Part shown: positions 7,534 through 14,990 of the stretch, piece by piece
Numbering within the stretch: position 1 is the stretch's first letter
How the letters are laid out: the number at the start of each line of letters is the position of its first letter
From: an uncultured Eubacterium sp.
GTDB taxonomy: Bacteria > Bacillota > Clostridia > Lachnospirales > Lachnospiraceae
Assembly (NCBI GenBank): GCA_934316845.1
Contig: CAKRDZ010000029.1
Location: forward strand, 1-39,042
Direction of reading: 5' to 3'
DNA: 39,042 nt
Translations under genes and position numbers: made by a program
Notes under the pieces: generated by a model
Seen by the model: the letters and a program-made list of their open reading frames with translations, nothing else
What the model was told of the DNA's origin: nothing
Databases searched by the model: none

Positions 7534-8374
7534 AATTATTACAGTTCAGAACATTCCGATTACCGTATCTGAGGCAGATTTGGATGATTACATTTGTATT
7601 ACAGATATGGCATCGGCTAAAGCAGAAAATTCCAGAGCTGCGGATGTAGTACGGAATTGGCTTAGAAACAGAAGTACTTTGGAGTTTTTGGCGACATGGG
7701 AAGAAATTTATAATCCTGATTTTAAAGTGTTCGAATCTGAACACTTTAAAAAACAAGCTGGATTGTTGACGTTTACGCCTAGTGTATCTGAATGGGTAGT
7801 ACAGACAGATGCAATTGGGCTGTTTGTAAAAAAGGGACGCTATGGTGGAACTTTTGCACACAAGGATATTGCATTTGAATTTGCATCTGCCATTAGCCCG
7901 GTATTTAAGTTGTATCTTATTAAAGAATTTCAAAGATTGAAAGAAAAAGAGAATGATTTACAGAAATTAGAATGGAATGCGAAGCGGTTTCTTTCCAAGA
8001 ATAATTACTTGATTCAGACGGATGCGGTGAAAAATTATTTAATCCCAGCATGTAATTATCGAGAGGAGTTACAGTGGCTTCCTTATGCAGAAGAGGCAGA
8101 TTTGTTAAATGTTGCATTGTTTGGCTTTACTGCGAAAGCGTGGAGAGAAGCAAACCCGGAACTTGCTAAAAAGAGTAATGTTAGGGATTACGCAACTATA
8201 AATGAACTTGCGGTATTATCAAACCTTGAATCGCATAATGCACAAATGATTCGTGAAGGAAAAGATAAGACAGATAGATTTGCAGTTTTGAAGGAAATAG
8301 CAGACTATCAACTAAATATTCTGAATGAAGCCGAAAAAATCAATAATAGGATAGGGGTAAAAAAATCTGTGTGA
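7520..8374 (+). CDS. KilA-N domain-containing protein
   Basis: The 284-residue protein has the KilA-N DNA-binding domain across about residues 25-145: DDYICITDMASAKAEN, VVRNWLRNRSTLEFLATWEEIYNPDFK, then GRYGGTFAHKDIAFEFASAISPVFKLYLIKEF, all typical of that family. KilA-N proteins are common in phages and mobile elements and in bacterial loci of unknown role. The C-terminal 130 residues are helical and unassigned. The start codon overlaps the upstream HTH gene, so this is probably a regulated two-gene module, perhaps toxin-antitoxin-like or phage-derived. GGGGGGC precedes the ATG by about 10 bases. Confidence 0.8.
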   Translation: MAKNRIITVQNIPITVSEADLDDYICITDMASAKAENSRAADVVRNWLRNRSTLEFLATWEEIYNPDFKVFESEHFKKQAGLLTFTPSVSEWVVQTDAIGLFVKKGRYGGTFAHKDIAFEFASAISPVFKLYLIKEFQRLKEKENDLQKLEWNAKRFLSKNNYLIQTDAVKNYLIPACNYREELQWLPYAEEADLLNVALFGFTAKAWREANPELAKKSNVRDYATINELAVLSNLESHNAQMIREGKDKTDRFAVLKEIADYQLNILNEAEKINNRIGVKKSV

Positions 8375-8460
8375 CATAAGTTCAAATATATACTGGAATT
8401 GAAGCAATGGATTGAAAAGAGTGGATTGCCGATAAAGAAATGATAAATGCATTACAAAAC

Positions 8461-8495
8461 ATCCGCAAAAGTATTAAAAATGCGGATTATTTTTG
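8461..8495 (+). terminator. Possible hairpin terminator after the KilA-N gene
   Basis: ATCCGCA (8461-8467) and TGCGGAT (8481-8487) can pair over a 13-base loop and are followed by TATTTTT. The stem is short and the loop long, so this is a weak candidate. The 8375-8460 stretch before it reads as a short open peptide containing ELKQWIEKSGLP and may be another coding remnant. Confidence 0.35.
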
Positions 8496-8511
8496 AAAGG
8501 GGGCGCAAGTT

Positions 8512-9051
8512 ATGAAAACACGTGCAGAATGTTTGGAAAAATATGGATCGTATTATTTTATTGAAAAAAAATTAGAAGAGGGTGAGCTGTTCAAAATTGA
8601 AAAGGGAATATATTCTGAAAAGCAATGTGTTCCAGAGATTGCCATGCTCGTTTATAAATATCCCAATGCAGTTGTAACGATGAAGAGTGCATTTTCTTTT
8701 TATGGTTTAACCGATGTTATACCAGATGAATGCGACCTTGCAACAACACGCGATGCAGCAAAAATTAAGGATACAAGAGTAAAGCAATATTTTGTTTCAG
8801 ATGATTTTTTTGAGGAAGGAATTGAAATTGCGGATTATAAAGGATACGATATACGAATTTATAATAAGGAACGTATGCTTATTGAACTTGTGCGATATAA
8901 AAGCAAACTTCCTTTTGATTACTATAAAGAAATTATTTTGAATTATAGAAAACTGCTACCACAACTGGATATACAGAAAATTCAGGATTACGCATTTGCA
9001 GCTCCAAAAAGTAATAAGATTTTTCAAATCTTACAGACGGAGGTATTTTAA
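8512..9051 (+). CDS. AbiEi-type antitoxin (type IV toxin-antitoxin), orphan
   Basis: The 179-residue product resembles AbiEi antitoxins: a winged-helix N-terminus (LEKYGSYYFIEKKLEEGELFKIEKGIY, about residues 6-32), then the characteristic VVTMKSAFSFYGLTD and RIYNKERMLIELVRYKSKLPFDYYKE segments. In complete systems a nucleotidyltransferase toxin (AbiEii) follows and starts inside the antitoxin stop codon. Here the TAATG overlap is preserved, but the toxin frame ends after six codons, so this is an antitoxin without its toxin. GGGGGC lies about 10 bases before the start. Confidence 0.8.
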   Translation: MKTRAECLEKYGSYYFIEKKLEEGELFKIEKGIYSEKQCVPEIAMLVYKYPNAVVTMKSAFSFYGLTDVIPDECDLATTRDAAKIKDTRVKQYFVSDDFFEEGIEIADYKGYDIRIYNKERMLIELVRYKSKLPFDYYKEIILNYRKLLPQLDIQKIQDYAFAAPKSNKIFQILQTEVF

Positions 9052-9071
9052 TGATTAATTTGCAAAAATAG
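9051..9071 (+). pseudogene. Six-codon stub of the AbiEii toxin gene
   Basis: ATG 9051 overlaps the antitoxin stop (TAATG) with AGGAGGT-like spacing before it (GGAGG at about 9039-9043). It encodes only MINLQK before TAG at 9069-9071, exactly where an AbiEii gene would be expected to begin. The rest of the toxin is absent. The assignment rests on position and on the overlap geometry. Confidence 0.45.
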
Positions 9072-9102
9072 TATATAGTTTTAAAAACCAACCACATTCC
9101 AC

Positions 9103-9154
9103 TTGCAATTTACAACCATTCGTGCTATCATATGGCTAACGAACGATAGCTAAC
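9103..9154 (+). promoter_or_regulatory. Promoter with repeated GCTAAC boxes
   Basis: TTGCAA (9103-9108) and TATCAT (9126-9131) are 17 bp apart. Immediately downstream GCTAAC occurs twice (9135-9140 and 9149-9154), 14 bp apart on the same face order, with a partly palindromic interior. This would drive the methyltransferase remnant, the TetR gene and the DUF998 gene, and the boxes are a candidate binding site for that TetR protein. Confidence 0.55.
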
Positions 9155-9190
9155 ATGCTACAAGGCGTTGCCAAAAGGAGAGACAAAAAT

Positions 9191-9517
9191 ATGAAAGCAA
9201 AAGCAGCCGATTGGTACAAGAAGAATTGGAGTCTGGATATTAAAAATATGTCATGGGTGGAAAATACGCCAAACGAGGTGGATTTTATTATTGACATGTG
9301 CAAACTGAATGGAAGCGAACGGATTTTGGATCTGGCATGTGGATATGGCAGGCATTCTCTGGAAACAGATGAGGAAAATCTTAAGATATTTGATGTTGTG
9401 TCAAGAGCACTGAAAACAGGCGGGCATCATATATGTGATCTTGTAAATGGGGAGTATGCCAATGCACATTTTCCTGTAAAATTGTGGGATGCCGGGGAGG
9501 AAGAAATTAGTACATAG
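9191..9517 (+). pseudogene. SAM methyltransferase with internal deletion
   Basis: The 108-residue frame begins like a complete class I methyltransferase (MKAKAADWYKKNWSLDIKNMSWVENTP...) with SAM motif I, RILDLACGYGRHSLE (about residues 44-58). It then jumps directly to DEENLKIFDVVSRALKTGGHHICDLVNG, a segment that in such enzymes lies about 60-70 residues later. The middle of the SAM domain, including the acidic strand-2 residue, is missing in frame, and the C-terminal part after EEEIS is also lost. It cannot be an active enzyme. It keeps a good GGAG 11 bases before ATG 9191 and may persist as the leader of the TetR operon. Confidence 0.65.
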
Positions 9518-9548
9518 CAGAAAAAAGTAATAATGCAAGGAGGACAGG

Positions 9549-10151
9549 ATGAGTAATAACCGAAAAGAAGAAATTGTTCTTACAACACTTGAACTTGCGG
9601 CGCAGAAAGGGCTTGCCAATGTTTCCATGAGTATGATTGCTGACAAAATAGGGATAAAAAAGCCTTCGCTTTATAAACATTTTCAATCCAAGGATGAGAT
9701 CGTGGAGTCGATGTATCAGTTTCTCAGGCAGCAGGCAAAAGAAAAAGCCAATATAAAACCGATGGATTACAGTACATTTTTTGTGGGGAAAACGGCATAT
9801 GAGGTGTTGCAGTCAGCGGTTCATGGTTATATTCAAATGAATCATCAGGAACAAATGCTGAATTTTTATAAGGTGATTTATTCGGAAAGACCGCTGAATC
9901 CCATGGCGGCAAAAATTGTTGCCGAGGAAACGGAAACGATGATCTTAGCGACGAAGCAGCTATTTTATGCGATGGAAGTACATAAGGTGCTTCATTTTAA
10001 CAATGCAGATATGAGCGCTGTCAGTTTTGCCATGACGATTCACGGACTTATGGATTATGAATTGGATCAAAGGTATGGTGAGTGTCAAGATGAGAAGATC
10101 AATCTTTTAGAAGAGTATCTAAAATGGTTTTGCGAGGAGAATGCCGTATGA
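9549..10151 (+). CDS. TetR/AcrR family transcriptional regulator
   Basis: The 200-residue protein has a TetR DNA-binding domain at the N-terminus: VLTTLELAAQKGLANVSMSMIADKIGIKKPSLYKHFQSKDEIVESMY (about residues 11-57), with the family's YKHF recognition-helix ending, and then a helical effector domain. AGGAGGACAGG precedes the ATG. Its stop overlaps the DUF998 membrane protein gene (ATGA), so both are made from one message. It is the nearest unassigned TetR-type candidate for the paired operators at 12808-12852 and 17332-17378, but nothing here proves that. Confidence 0.85.
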   Translation: MSNNRKEEIVLTTLELAAQKGLANVSMSMIADKIGIKKPSLYKHFQSKDEIVESMYQFLRQQAKEKANIKPMDYSTFFVGKTAYEVLQSAVHGYIQMNHQEQMLNFYKVIYSERPLNPMAAKIVAEETETMILATKQLFYAMEVHKVLHFNNADMSAVSFAMTIHGLMDYELDQRYGECQDEKINLLEEYLKWFCEENAV

Positions 10152-10786
10152 GGGAGAAAAAGAATTTGTTGAATTATTGCGGGTTACTCGGAATTGCTGC
10201 GTTTTTGTCGTATACGGCGGCCGTTGTGTTTTCGCCTCTTGCGTATCCGGGATATAACTGGATGGCGCAGGCGGTAAGTGATCTGAGTGCGGCAAATGCA
10301 CCGTCGCTTCGGTTATGGAACCAGCTTAGCAGTGTATATAACGTATGCACGCTGGTGTGCGCGATGATGGTATGTGTTGGCATTCAGGGAAAAAAGACCC
10401 GGCTTTTGCGAGTGGGGATTTATCTGTTTACTATTATGGAATGGGTTTCAGCGGTTGGCTATGGCTGTTTTCCGTTGAGCGACAGCGGATATGCCGGGAC
10501 ATTTCAGGATCAGATGCATATTTTCTCGACGGTGGTAGTTGTTTTACTGTCTATCGGATCGCTTGTTATGATAATTATTGCAGGGGCGAAGGATAAAAAC
10601 TGCCGTTCTTACGGTATATTTGCAGCAATTGCTCTCGGAATGATGATGGTAGGCGCGATGGGCATGAATATAGTGCCAAAAGAATACTTTGGTGTTGTCG
10701 AACGGTTCAGCGTATTTGCAGCGACGGGGTTTAATGCCGTGCTGGGAGTGCAGCTGTTTCGAATGAAATTGGCAGAGCAGGATTGA
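10148..10786 (+). CDS. DUF998-type integral membrane protein
   Basis: The 212-residue product has six likely membrane segments and the N-terminal layout of DUF998 proteins: a first helix (NYCGLLGIAAFLSYTAAVV), then PLAYPGYNWMAQAVSDLSAANAPSLRLWN, a motif with the conserved Y-N-x-x-x-x-x-x-S-D-L. The physiological role of DUF998 is unsettled. ATG 10148 overlaps the TetR stop and has GAGGAGA about 8 bases upstream; an ATG at 10124 in frame is less likely. Its coupling to TetR suggests that regulator controls it. Confidence 0.75.
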   Translation: MREKKNLLNYCGLLGIAAFLSYTAAVVFSPLAYPGYNWMAQAVSDLSAANAPSLRLWNQLSSVYNVCTLVCAMMVCVGIQGKKTRLLRVGIYLFTIMEWVSAVGYGCFPLSDSGYAGTFQDQMHIFSTVVVVLLSIGSLVMIIIAGAKDKNCRSYGIFAAIALGMMMVGAMGMNIVPKEYFGVVERFSVFAATGFNAVLGVQLFRMKLAEQD

Positions 10787-10820
10787 CAGAAATATACATT
10801 AAGGGAAGGACTGAGTGAGA

Positions 10821-11360
10821 ATGAGCAATATTGTTATTTTAATGGGAAGTGTGCGAAAGGGCGGCAATACGGATCTGCTTGTGCAGGCATTTGCGGAAGG
10901 TGCAGAGAAAAATAATACGGTTGAAATAATTTCCGCAGCCGATTCCAAAGTGAATCCTTGTATTGGATGTAATACCTGTTTTGAAAGAGAGGGAAACAGG
11001 TGCTTTCAGGAAGATGATATGCAGGAAATTTATGGAAAACTGAAAGCGGCAGATGTGCTCGTTATTGCTTCGCCTGTATATTTTTATGGCGTGAGTGCAC
11101 AGCTAAAGGCAATTATTGACAGGCTGCATACGCCTATGCGGAGTGAATTTAAGATTAAAAAACTGGCGCTGATATTAGTGGGTGCAGCTACGTTGCCGGA
11201 GCTGTTTGATTCGATTAAGATACAGTATCAGCTGGTGCTAAATTATTTTAAACTTGAAGATGCGGGAACAGTACTTGTGAGAGGGGCAAAAGATAAGGGA
11301 GATGTGAAAAATACAGGGGGATTAGAGGAGGCTTATCAACTGGGTTTGTCGATTATTTAA
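10821..11360 (+). CDS. NAD(P)H-dependent FMN oxidoreductase, flavodoxin family
   Basis: The 179-residue protein starts with the flavodoxin-fold FMN phosphate loop (ILMGSVRKGGNTDLL, about residues 5-19), then a cysteine-bearing segment CIGCNTCFEREGNRC (about 50-64), and ASPVYFYGVSAQLKAIIDR (about 85-103), the flavin-contacting motif of NADPH-dependent FMN reductases and related iron-sulfur flavoproteins. Likely a cytoplasmic oxidoreductase; its substrate is unknown. I prefer ATG 10821 over a GTG at 10815. It is 34 bases after the DUF998 gene and may share its transcript. Confidence 0.8.
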   Translation: MSNIVILMGSVRKGGNTDLLVQAFAEGAEKNNTVEIISAADSKVNPCIGCNTCFEREGNRCFQEDDMQEIYGKLKAADVLVIASPVYFYGVSAQLKAIIDRLHTPMRSEFKIKKLALILVGAATLPELFDSIKIQYQLVLNYFKLEDAGTVLVRGAKDKGDVKNTGGLEEAYQLGLSII

Positions 11361-11473
11361 CTGGGTGACACGATTCGTATCGCCGATGTAACTAGGCGTT
11401 TCTTACAATTTTTCAGAAAATATGTTACCTTCTGATCAGCCATTTGGCAAGAACAAAAAGGAAGGTAAAAGAC

Positions 11474-12145
11474 ATGAAGAAAAATGAAAAGAAACAATTG
11501 ATTTTGGGAGGCAGACTAATTGCAATATTTGTGATTTGGACATGGCTGATACAATGTATCGACGTGCGCCCGGCGGGACAGAGCGGAACGGAAATTGGAT
11601 TTGCTGCATTTAACTGCTGGTTTCATGACATGACAGGAGTGCACATGTGGCTCTATACAATTACAGACTGGTTAGGTCTTGTGCCATTGTTTGTATGTAT
11701 TGTATTTGGTGGAATGGGTCTAGGTCAGCTGCTTAAAAGAAAAAGCCTTTTTAAAGTAGACAGAGATCTGATCCTGCTTGGAATGTATTATATTATTGTA
11801 ATATTTGGCTATTTATTTTTTGAAATGTTTCCGATTAATTATCGGCCTATTTTGATCGAAGGAATTCTGGAAGCATCTTATCCATCGTCCACAACACTGC
11901 TTGTATTAAGTGTCATGCCGACATTGATTTTTCAAGTGAAACGGAGAATTGAGAACCGGGCAGCGAAAAAAATAATATGTTTTTTGACAATTGCGTTTTC
12001 TGCCTTTATGGTAATAGGAAGACTGGTCGCCGGTGTACACTGGTTCACTGATATTATGGGGGCAGTTATTTTAAGTGCAGGGTTATTTATCTTATATAAA
12101 GCGGCTGTGATGTTGTCCTGTGACGAAACTGGAAATAAATGGTAA
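11474..12145 (+). CDS. PAP2 superfamily phosphatase, membrane-bound
   Basis: The 223-residue protein has about six membrane segments and PAP2-like motifs: YPSSTTLLVLSVMPT (about residues 136-150) in place of the usual PSGH, and GRLVAGVHWFTDIMGA (about 180-195), matching the third motif with the catalytic His in GVHW and the following Asp. The second motif has Thr where the acid-base His normally sits, which occurs in some Firmicutes members and may reduce or alter activity. Typical substrates are undecaprenyl pyrophosphate or phosphatidic acid. GGAAGG lies 10 bases before ATG 11474. Confidence 0.75.
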   Translation: MKKNEKKQLILGGRLIAIFVIWTWLIQCIDVRPAGQSGTEIGFAAFNCWFHDMTGVHMWLYTITDWLGLVPLFVCIVFGGMGLGQLLKRKSLFKVDRDLILLGMYYIIVIFGYLFFEMFPINYRPILIEGILEASYPSSTTLLVLSVMPTLIFQVKRRIENRAAKKIICFLTIAFSAFMVIGRLVAGVHWFTDIMGAVILSAGLFILYKAAVMLSCDETGNKW

Positions 12146-12166
12146 AAATACAAGGGAGGCCTTGGA

Positions 12167-12790
12167 ATGGAATTTAGTGAAAAACTTCAGGAGTTAAGAA
12201 AAAGCAGAGGACTTACACAAGAAGAACTTGCGGAGGCTTTATATGTTTCAAGAACCGCTGTCTCAAAATGGGAATCCGGCAGAGGATATCCCAGTATAGA
12301 TTCCCTTAAAGTAATATCAAACTATTTTACGGTAACAATAGATGAACTGCTGTCCGGGGAAAAACTGCTTTCCATTGCGGAAAAAGAGAACAGAGCAAGA
12401 ATGCAGAACCTTTGCAATATGCTCATAGGAATGATTGATGTTTTGCATTTTCTTCTGATTATACTGCCGCTTTACCCGAGATTTATGAATGGGTATATTT
12501 CGGCGGTAAACTTATTTGCTTATACAGGGGCGGCTGCATTAAATCAAATGGTTTACTGGGGAATGTTTCTTTCGTGCATTTTAATTGGATTTATTGAGAT
12601 TGTAATTACGCATTTGAAGGCGGCAAAAACATACAAAATAATACTGACTGTTTCGATGTTAATAAGTATTTTAACGGTTATTTTTTTGGCGCTGGCAAGA
12701 GAAAGTTATGCGACGGCGCTGGCATTTCTTTTCTTTCTTTTCAAAGGGTTTTTGTACATAAAAGGATCGTACGCGAAAGAGAAGATCTAA
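12167..12790 (+). CDS. XRE-family regulator with membrane C-terminus
   Basis: The 207-residue protein has a canonical Cro/CI helix-turn-helix at residues 2-66 (LRKSRGLTQEELAEALYVSRTAVSKWESGRGYPS..., with DELLSGEKLL closing the domain), then four hydrophobic segments at about residues 90-108, 117-135, 143-160 and 165-200. HTH proteins of this build are common in Firmicutes; they bind DNA while tethered to the membrane and probably sense membrane or envelope signals. GGGAGG lies about 9 bases upstream. It is 21 bases after the PAP2 gene and may be co-transcribed. Confidence 0.8.
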   Translation: MEFSEKLQELRKSRGLTQEELAEALYVSRTAVSKWESGRGYPSIDSLKVISNYFTVTIDELLSGEKLLSIAEKENRARMQNLCNMLIGMIDVLHFLLIILPLYPRFMNGYISAVNLFAYTGAAALNQMVYWGMFLSCILIGFIEIVITHLKAAKTYKIILTVSMLISILTVIFLALARESYATALAFLFFLFKGFLYIKGSYAKEKI

Positions 12791-12801
12791 TGGTTTCTCT
12801 T

Positions 12802-12852
12802 GACAAGTTACTATTCGGTAACTATAATATAAGGTAACCAAACGGTAACCTA
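12802..12852 (+). promoter_or_regulatory. Promoter with paired GGTAAC-type operators
   Basis: TTGACA (12802-12807) and TATAAT (12825-12830) are 17 bp apart. The spacer holds a perfect inverted repeat AGTTAC (12808-12813) and GTAACT (12820-12825). Just downstream GGTAACC occurs twice (12835-12841 and 12846-12852). The same layout, nearly base for base through the -10, occurs at 17326-17378. A repressor bound here would block RNA polymerase directly. It drives the flavodoxin and acetyltransferase genes. Confidence 0.8.
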
Positions 12853-12936
12853 TAATTTTACACGCCTGCGTACAGAGTGGATTGCTATAAATCCATTGTA
12901 CAGGGCAGCATTTTCAGGAGGTAAGAATAGAATAGA

Positions 12937-13491
12937 ATGAAAGCAGTTATATATACGACAAATAGCGGAAGTACAGCGGAGTATGCAGAGTTATTAGGGA
13001 AAGAATGGAATCTGCCCGTATTTAGTTTGCAGCAGGCAAAAAGCAAAGTATCTTCCGGCGCAGAGATTATTTATCTTGGGTGGATTATGGCAGGTGGGAT
13101 CAAAGGATACAAAGAGGCAGCCAAACGTTATAAAATAGGGGCAGTTTGTGGTGTCGGCATGGGGCAGACGGGTACGCAGGGAAAGGAAGTGCGGGAGAAA
13201 AACGCAATTCCGCAGACGATACCTCTTTTCACATTGCAGGGGAATTTTGATGTGAAAAAACTTCATGGAGCATATCGTTTTATGATGAGTATTATGGTTA
13301 AAACTGCCGGGAAAGCATTAGCGGAAAAAGCAGATCGTACTCCGGAGGAAAATGATATGCTGGACATGATGTTAAATGGCGGAAAACGTGTGACAAAGCA
13401 GAATCTGAAGGCAGTCATTGACTGGTATAAAGACAGTTATTTGCAGGAGGCAGAAAATGAAAGACAAGATTTATCCAAGAACCTCAGATAA
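12937..13491 (+). CDS. Flavodoxin domain protein
   Basis: The 184-residue product has a flavodoxin fold: the FMN phosphate loop YTTNSGSTAEYAELLG (about residues 6-21), then IIYLGWIMAGGIKGYKEA (about 44-61) as the first flavin-contacting loop, and VGMGQTGTQG. Members of this family carry electrons or reduce quinone-like or protoporphyrinogen-type substrates. It is the first gene after the promoter with paired operators and overlaps the acetyltransferase gene by 35 bases, so both belong to one transcript. GGAGG lies about 16 bases upstream of ATG 12937, somewhat far. Confidence 0.7.
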   Translation: MKAVIYTTNSGSTAEYAELLGKEWNLPVFSLQQAKSKVSSGAEIIYLGWIMAGGIKGYKEAAKRYKIGAVCGVGMGQTGTQGKEVREKNAIPQTIPLFTLQGNFDVKKLHGAYRFMMSIMVKTAGKALAEKADRTPEENDMLDMMLNGGKRVTKQNLKAVIDWYKDSYLQEAENERQDLSKNLR

Positions 13492-14092
13492 GCAGACGGT
13501 TTATCTGAAAAATGTTGTAAATAATCCCAACATAGAGGTTGGAGATTATACAATGTACAACGATTTTGCACGGGATCCAATAGACTTTCAGAAGAACAAT
13601 GTTTTGTACCATTATCCGGTTAATCAGGATAAACTGAAAATAGGGAAATTCTGCTCGATTGCGTGTGGAGCAAAGTTCTTATTTACAAGTGGCAATCATA
13701 CAATGAAATCGTTGTCAACCTATCCATTTCCGATCTTTTTTGAAGAATGGGGATTGGATGGAAAGGATATTTGCGATGCGTGGGATAATAAAGGGGATAT
13801 TGTCATCGGCAATGATGTGTGGATCGGTTATGAAGCGGTCATTCTTTCCGGTGTAACGATTGGAGATGGCGCAGTGATCGGCAGCAGGGCAGTTGTCACA
13901 AAAGATGTTGAACCATATACAATTGTTGGAGGAGTTCCGGAAAAGCCGATCCGTAAACGTTTTGATGAGCAGACGATAGAGAAACTAGAAAAAATTGGAT
14001 GGTGGGATTGGAGCGAAGAACAGATCAGGCAGAACATTGGGGCAATACAAGCCGGAGATGTTGATGCATTAAGCAAGTTCAAAATACAATAA
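13457..14092 (+). CDS. Vat/CatB-type xenobiotic O-acetyltransferase
   Basis: The 211-residue protein has left-handed beta-helix hexapeptide repeats and matches the xenobiotic acetyltransferase family: NNPNIEVGDYTMYNDFARDP, then NNVLYHYPVNQDKLKIGKFCSIACGAKF, SGNHTMKSLSTYPFPIF containing the catalytic His, and GDIVIGNDVWIGYEAVILSGVTIGDGAVIGS. Characterised relatives acetylate streptogramin A or chloramphenicol with acetyl-CoA; whether this one confers resistance is unknown. AGGAGG lies about 6 bases before ATG 13457, inside the flavodoxin gene. It ends two bases before the convergent PHP gene. Confidence 0.85.
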   Translation: MKDKIYPRTSDKQTVYLKNVVNNPNIEVGDYTMYNDFARDPIDFQKNNVLYHYPVNQDKLKIGKFCSIACGAKFLFTSGNHTMKSLSTYPFPIFFEEWGLDGKDICDAWDNKGDIVIGNDVWIGYEAVILSGVTIGDGAVIGSRAVVTKDVEPYTIVGGVPEKPIRKRFDEQTIEKLEKIGWWDWSEEQIRQNIGAIQAGDVDALSKFKIQ

Positions 14093-14094
14093 AA

Positions 14095-14859
14095 TCAATA
14101 CAGCGGCTTGCCCTCTTTCGTATACCAATTTACACCATTTGTCAAAATGTAATCTTCTCCACCGCGGATCGCATCGCAGTAATCCCGGATGTCCTTTAAT
14201 TTTCGGCGGAATGCTACGCCGCCACCAAATAAAGACGTATTGTGAATGTCGGAGCCGGCGGTCATCGGAAGATGATATTTTGCGGCATAAGCGATTGCTT
14301 TTTCGTCATATTCCGGGTTGTTGTGGCTGAGGCTTTTCGGATGGGAGTGGGTGGCATTGATGCCCTCTACGCCATCGACATATTTTGGAAATAAACGGAT
14401 TTCCGGGATATATGGTTCTTCACGAAACGGATGGGCGTGGATAACCATTCCACCGGCTTCATGTATCCATTCATATTGTTCCTCGATCGTGGCGTTTTCA
14501 ATTTCAGGGTGGGAAATGAGCCATTCAAGAGTAATGCCATATACTAAAAATTCGGTGCCCCGGTAACCGGCTTCGTAGCCAAAGAAAACGTCGAGTCCTA
14601 TTTTTTCACCCCATTTCCTGGTTTCCTCATAAGCGCAGTAATATTCACGGATCCATTTTTCCCACGGCAAAGACCGGTCAATACAATGGTTTCCATGCCA
14701 GTTGTGATTGGTCACAATGATTCCGGTGTAACCTGCGTCCTTGCACGCCTGCGCCATTTCTTTTCCGGTGGAGCGGGCACAGGCACTGGCTTCGCTCGTG
14801 TGCAGATGGGTTTCGTATAAATAAGGATAATCTTTTTGAATTTTTTCTCGGTCAGTCAC
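14095..14859 (-). CDS. PHP-domain metal-dependent phosphoesterase
   Basis: The 254-residue protein has metal-binding motifs of the PHP superfamily: LYETHLHTSEAS (His18, His20), VTNHN (His52), VIHAHPFREE near the middle and the C-terminal AGSDIHNTSLFGG. These bind a two- or three-metal centre used to hydrolyse phosphoester bonds; relatives include histidinol-phosphatase-like and RNA 5'-nucleotidase enzymes. The gene starts with GTG at 14857-14859 with GGGAG 7 bases upstream on the minus strand, from its own promoter at 14891-14919. It converges with the acetyltransferase gene. Confidence 0.85.
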   Translation of the reverse strand: MTDREKIQKDYPYLYETHLHTSEASACARSTGKEMAQACKDAGYTGIIVTNHNWHGNHCIDRSLPWEKWIREYYCAYEETRKWGEKIGLDVFFGYEAGYRGTEFLVYGITLEWLISHPEIENATIEEQYEWIHEAGGMVIHAHPFREEPYIPEIRLFPKYVDGVEGINATHSHPKSLSHNNPEYDEKAIAYAAKYHLPMTAGSDIHNTSLFGGGVAFRRKLKDIRDYCDAIRGGEDYILTNGVNWYTKEGKPLY

Positions 14860-14890
14860 AGAAACACTCCCTTACAAAATATTTGAAAAC

Positions 14891-14919
14891 AGTATAGCAT
14901 GTTTAAAACAGAGGTGCAA
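14891..14919 (-). promoter_or_regulatory. Promoter of the PHP gene
   Basis: On the minus strand TTGCAC (14914-14919) and TATACT (14891-14896) are separated by 17 bp, and the transcription start would fall about 25 bases before the GTG start codon. No operator-like repeat is evident around it. Confidence 0.65.
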
Positions 14920-14953
14920 GAAAGGAATTTGAAAAAAGTGTAGAAAAGTAAAC

Positions 14954-14984
14954 TCCCCGCTTGGCTCAAATCGCTTAGCGGGGA
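14954..14984 (-). terminator. Intrinsic terminator of the DUF4352 gene
   Basis: TCCCCGCT (14954-14961) and AGCGGGGA (14977-14984) form a perfect 8-bp stem over a 15-base loop. On the minus strand it is followed by a T-rich GTTTACTTTTC. It lies just past the stop of the minus-strand DUF4352 gene and is the likely end of that transcript. Confidence 0.6.
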
Positions 14985-14990
14985 AATGCC

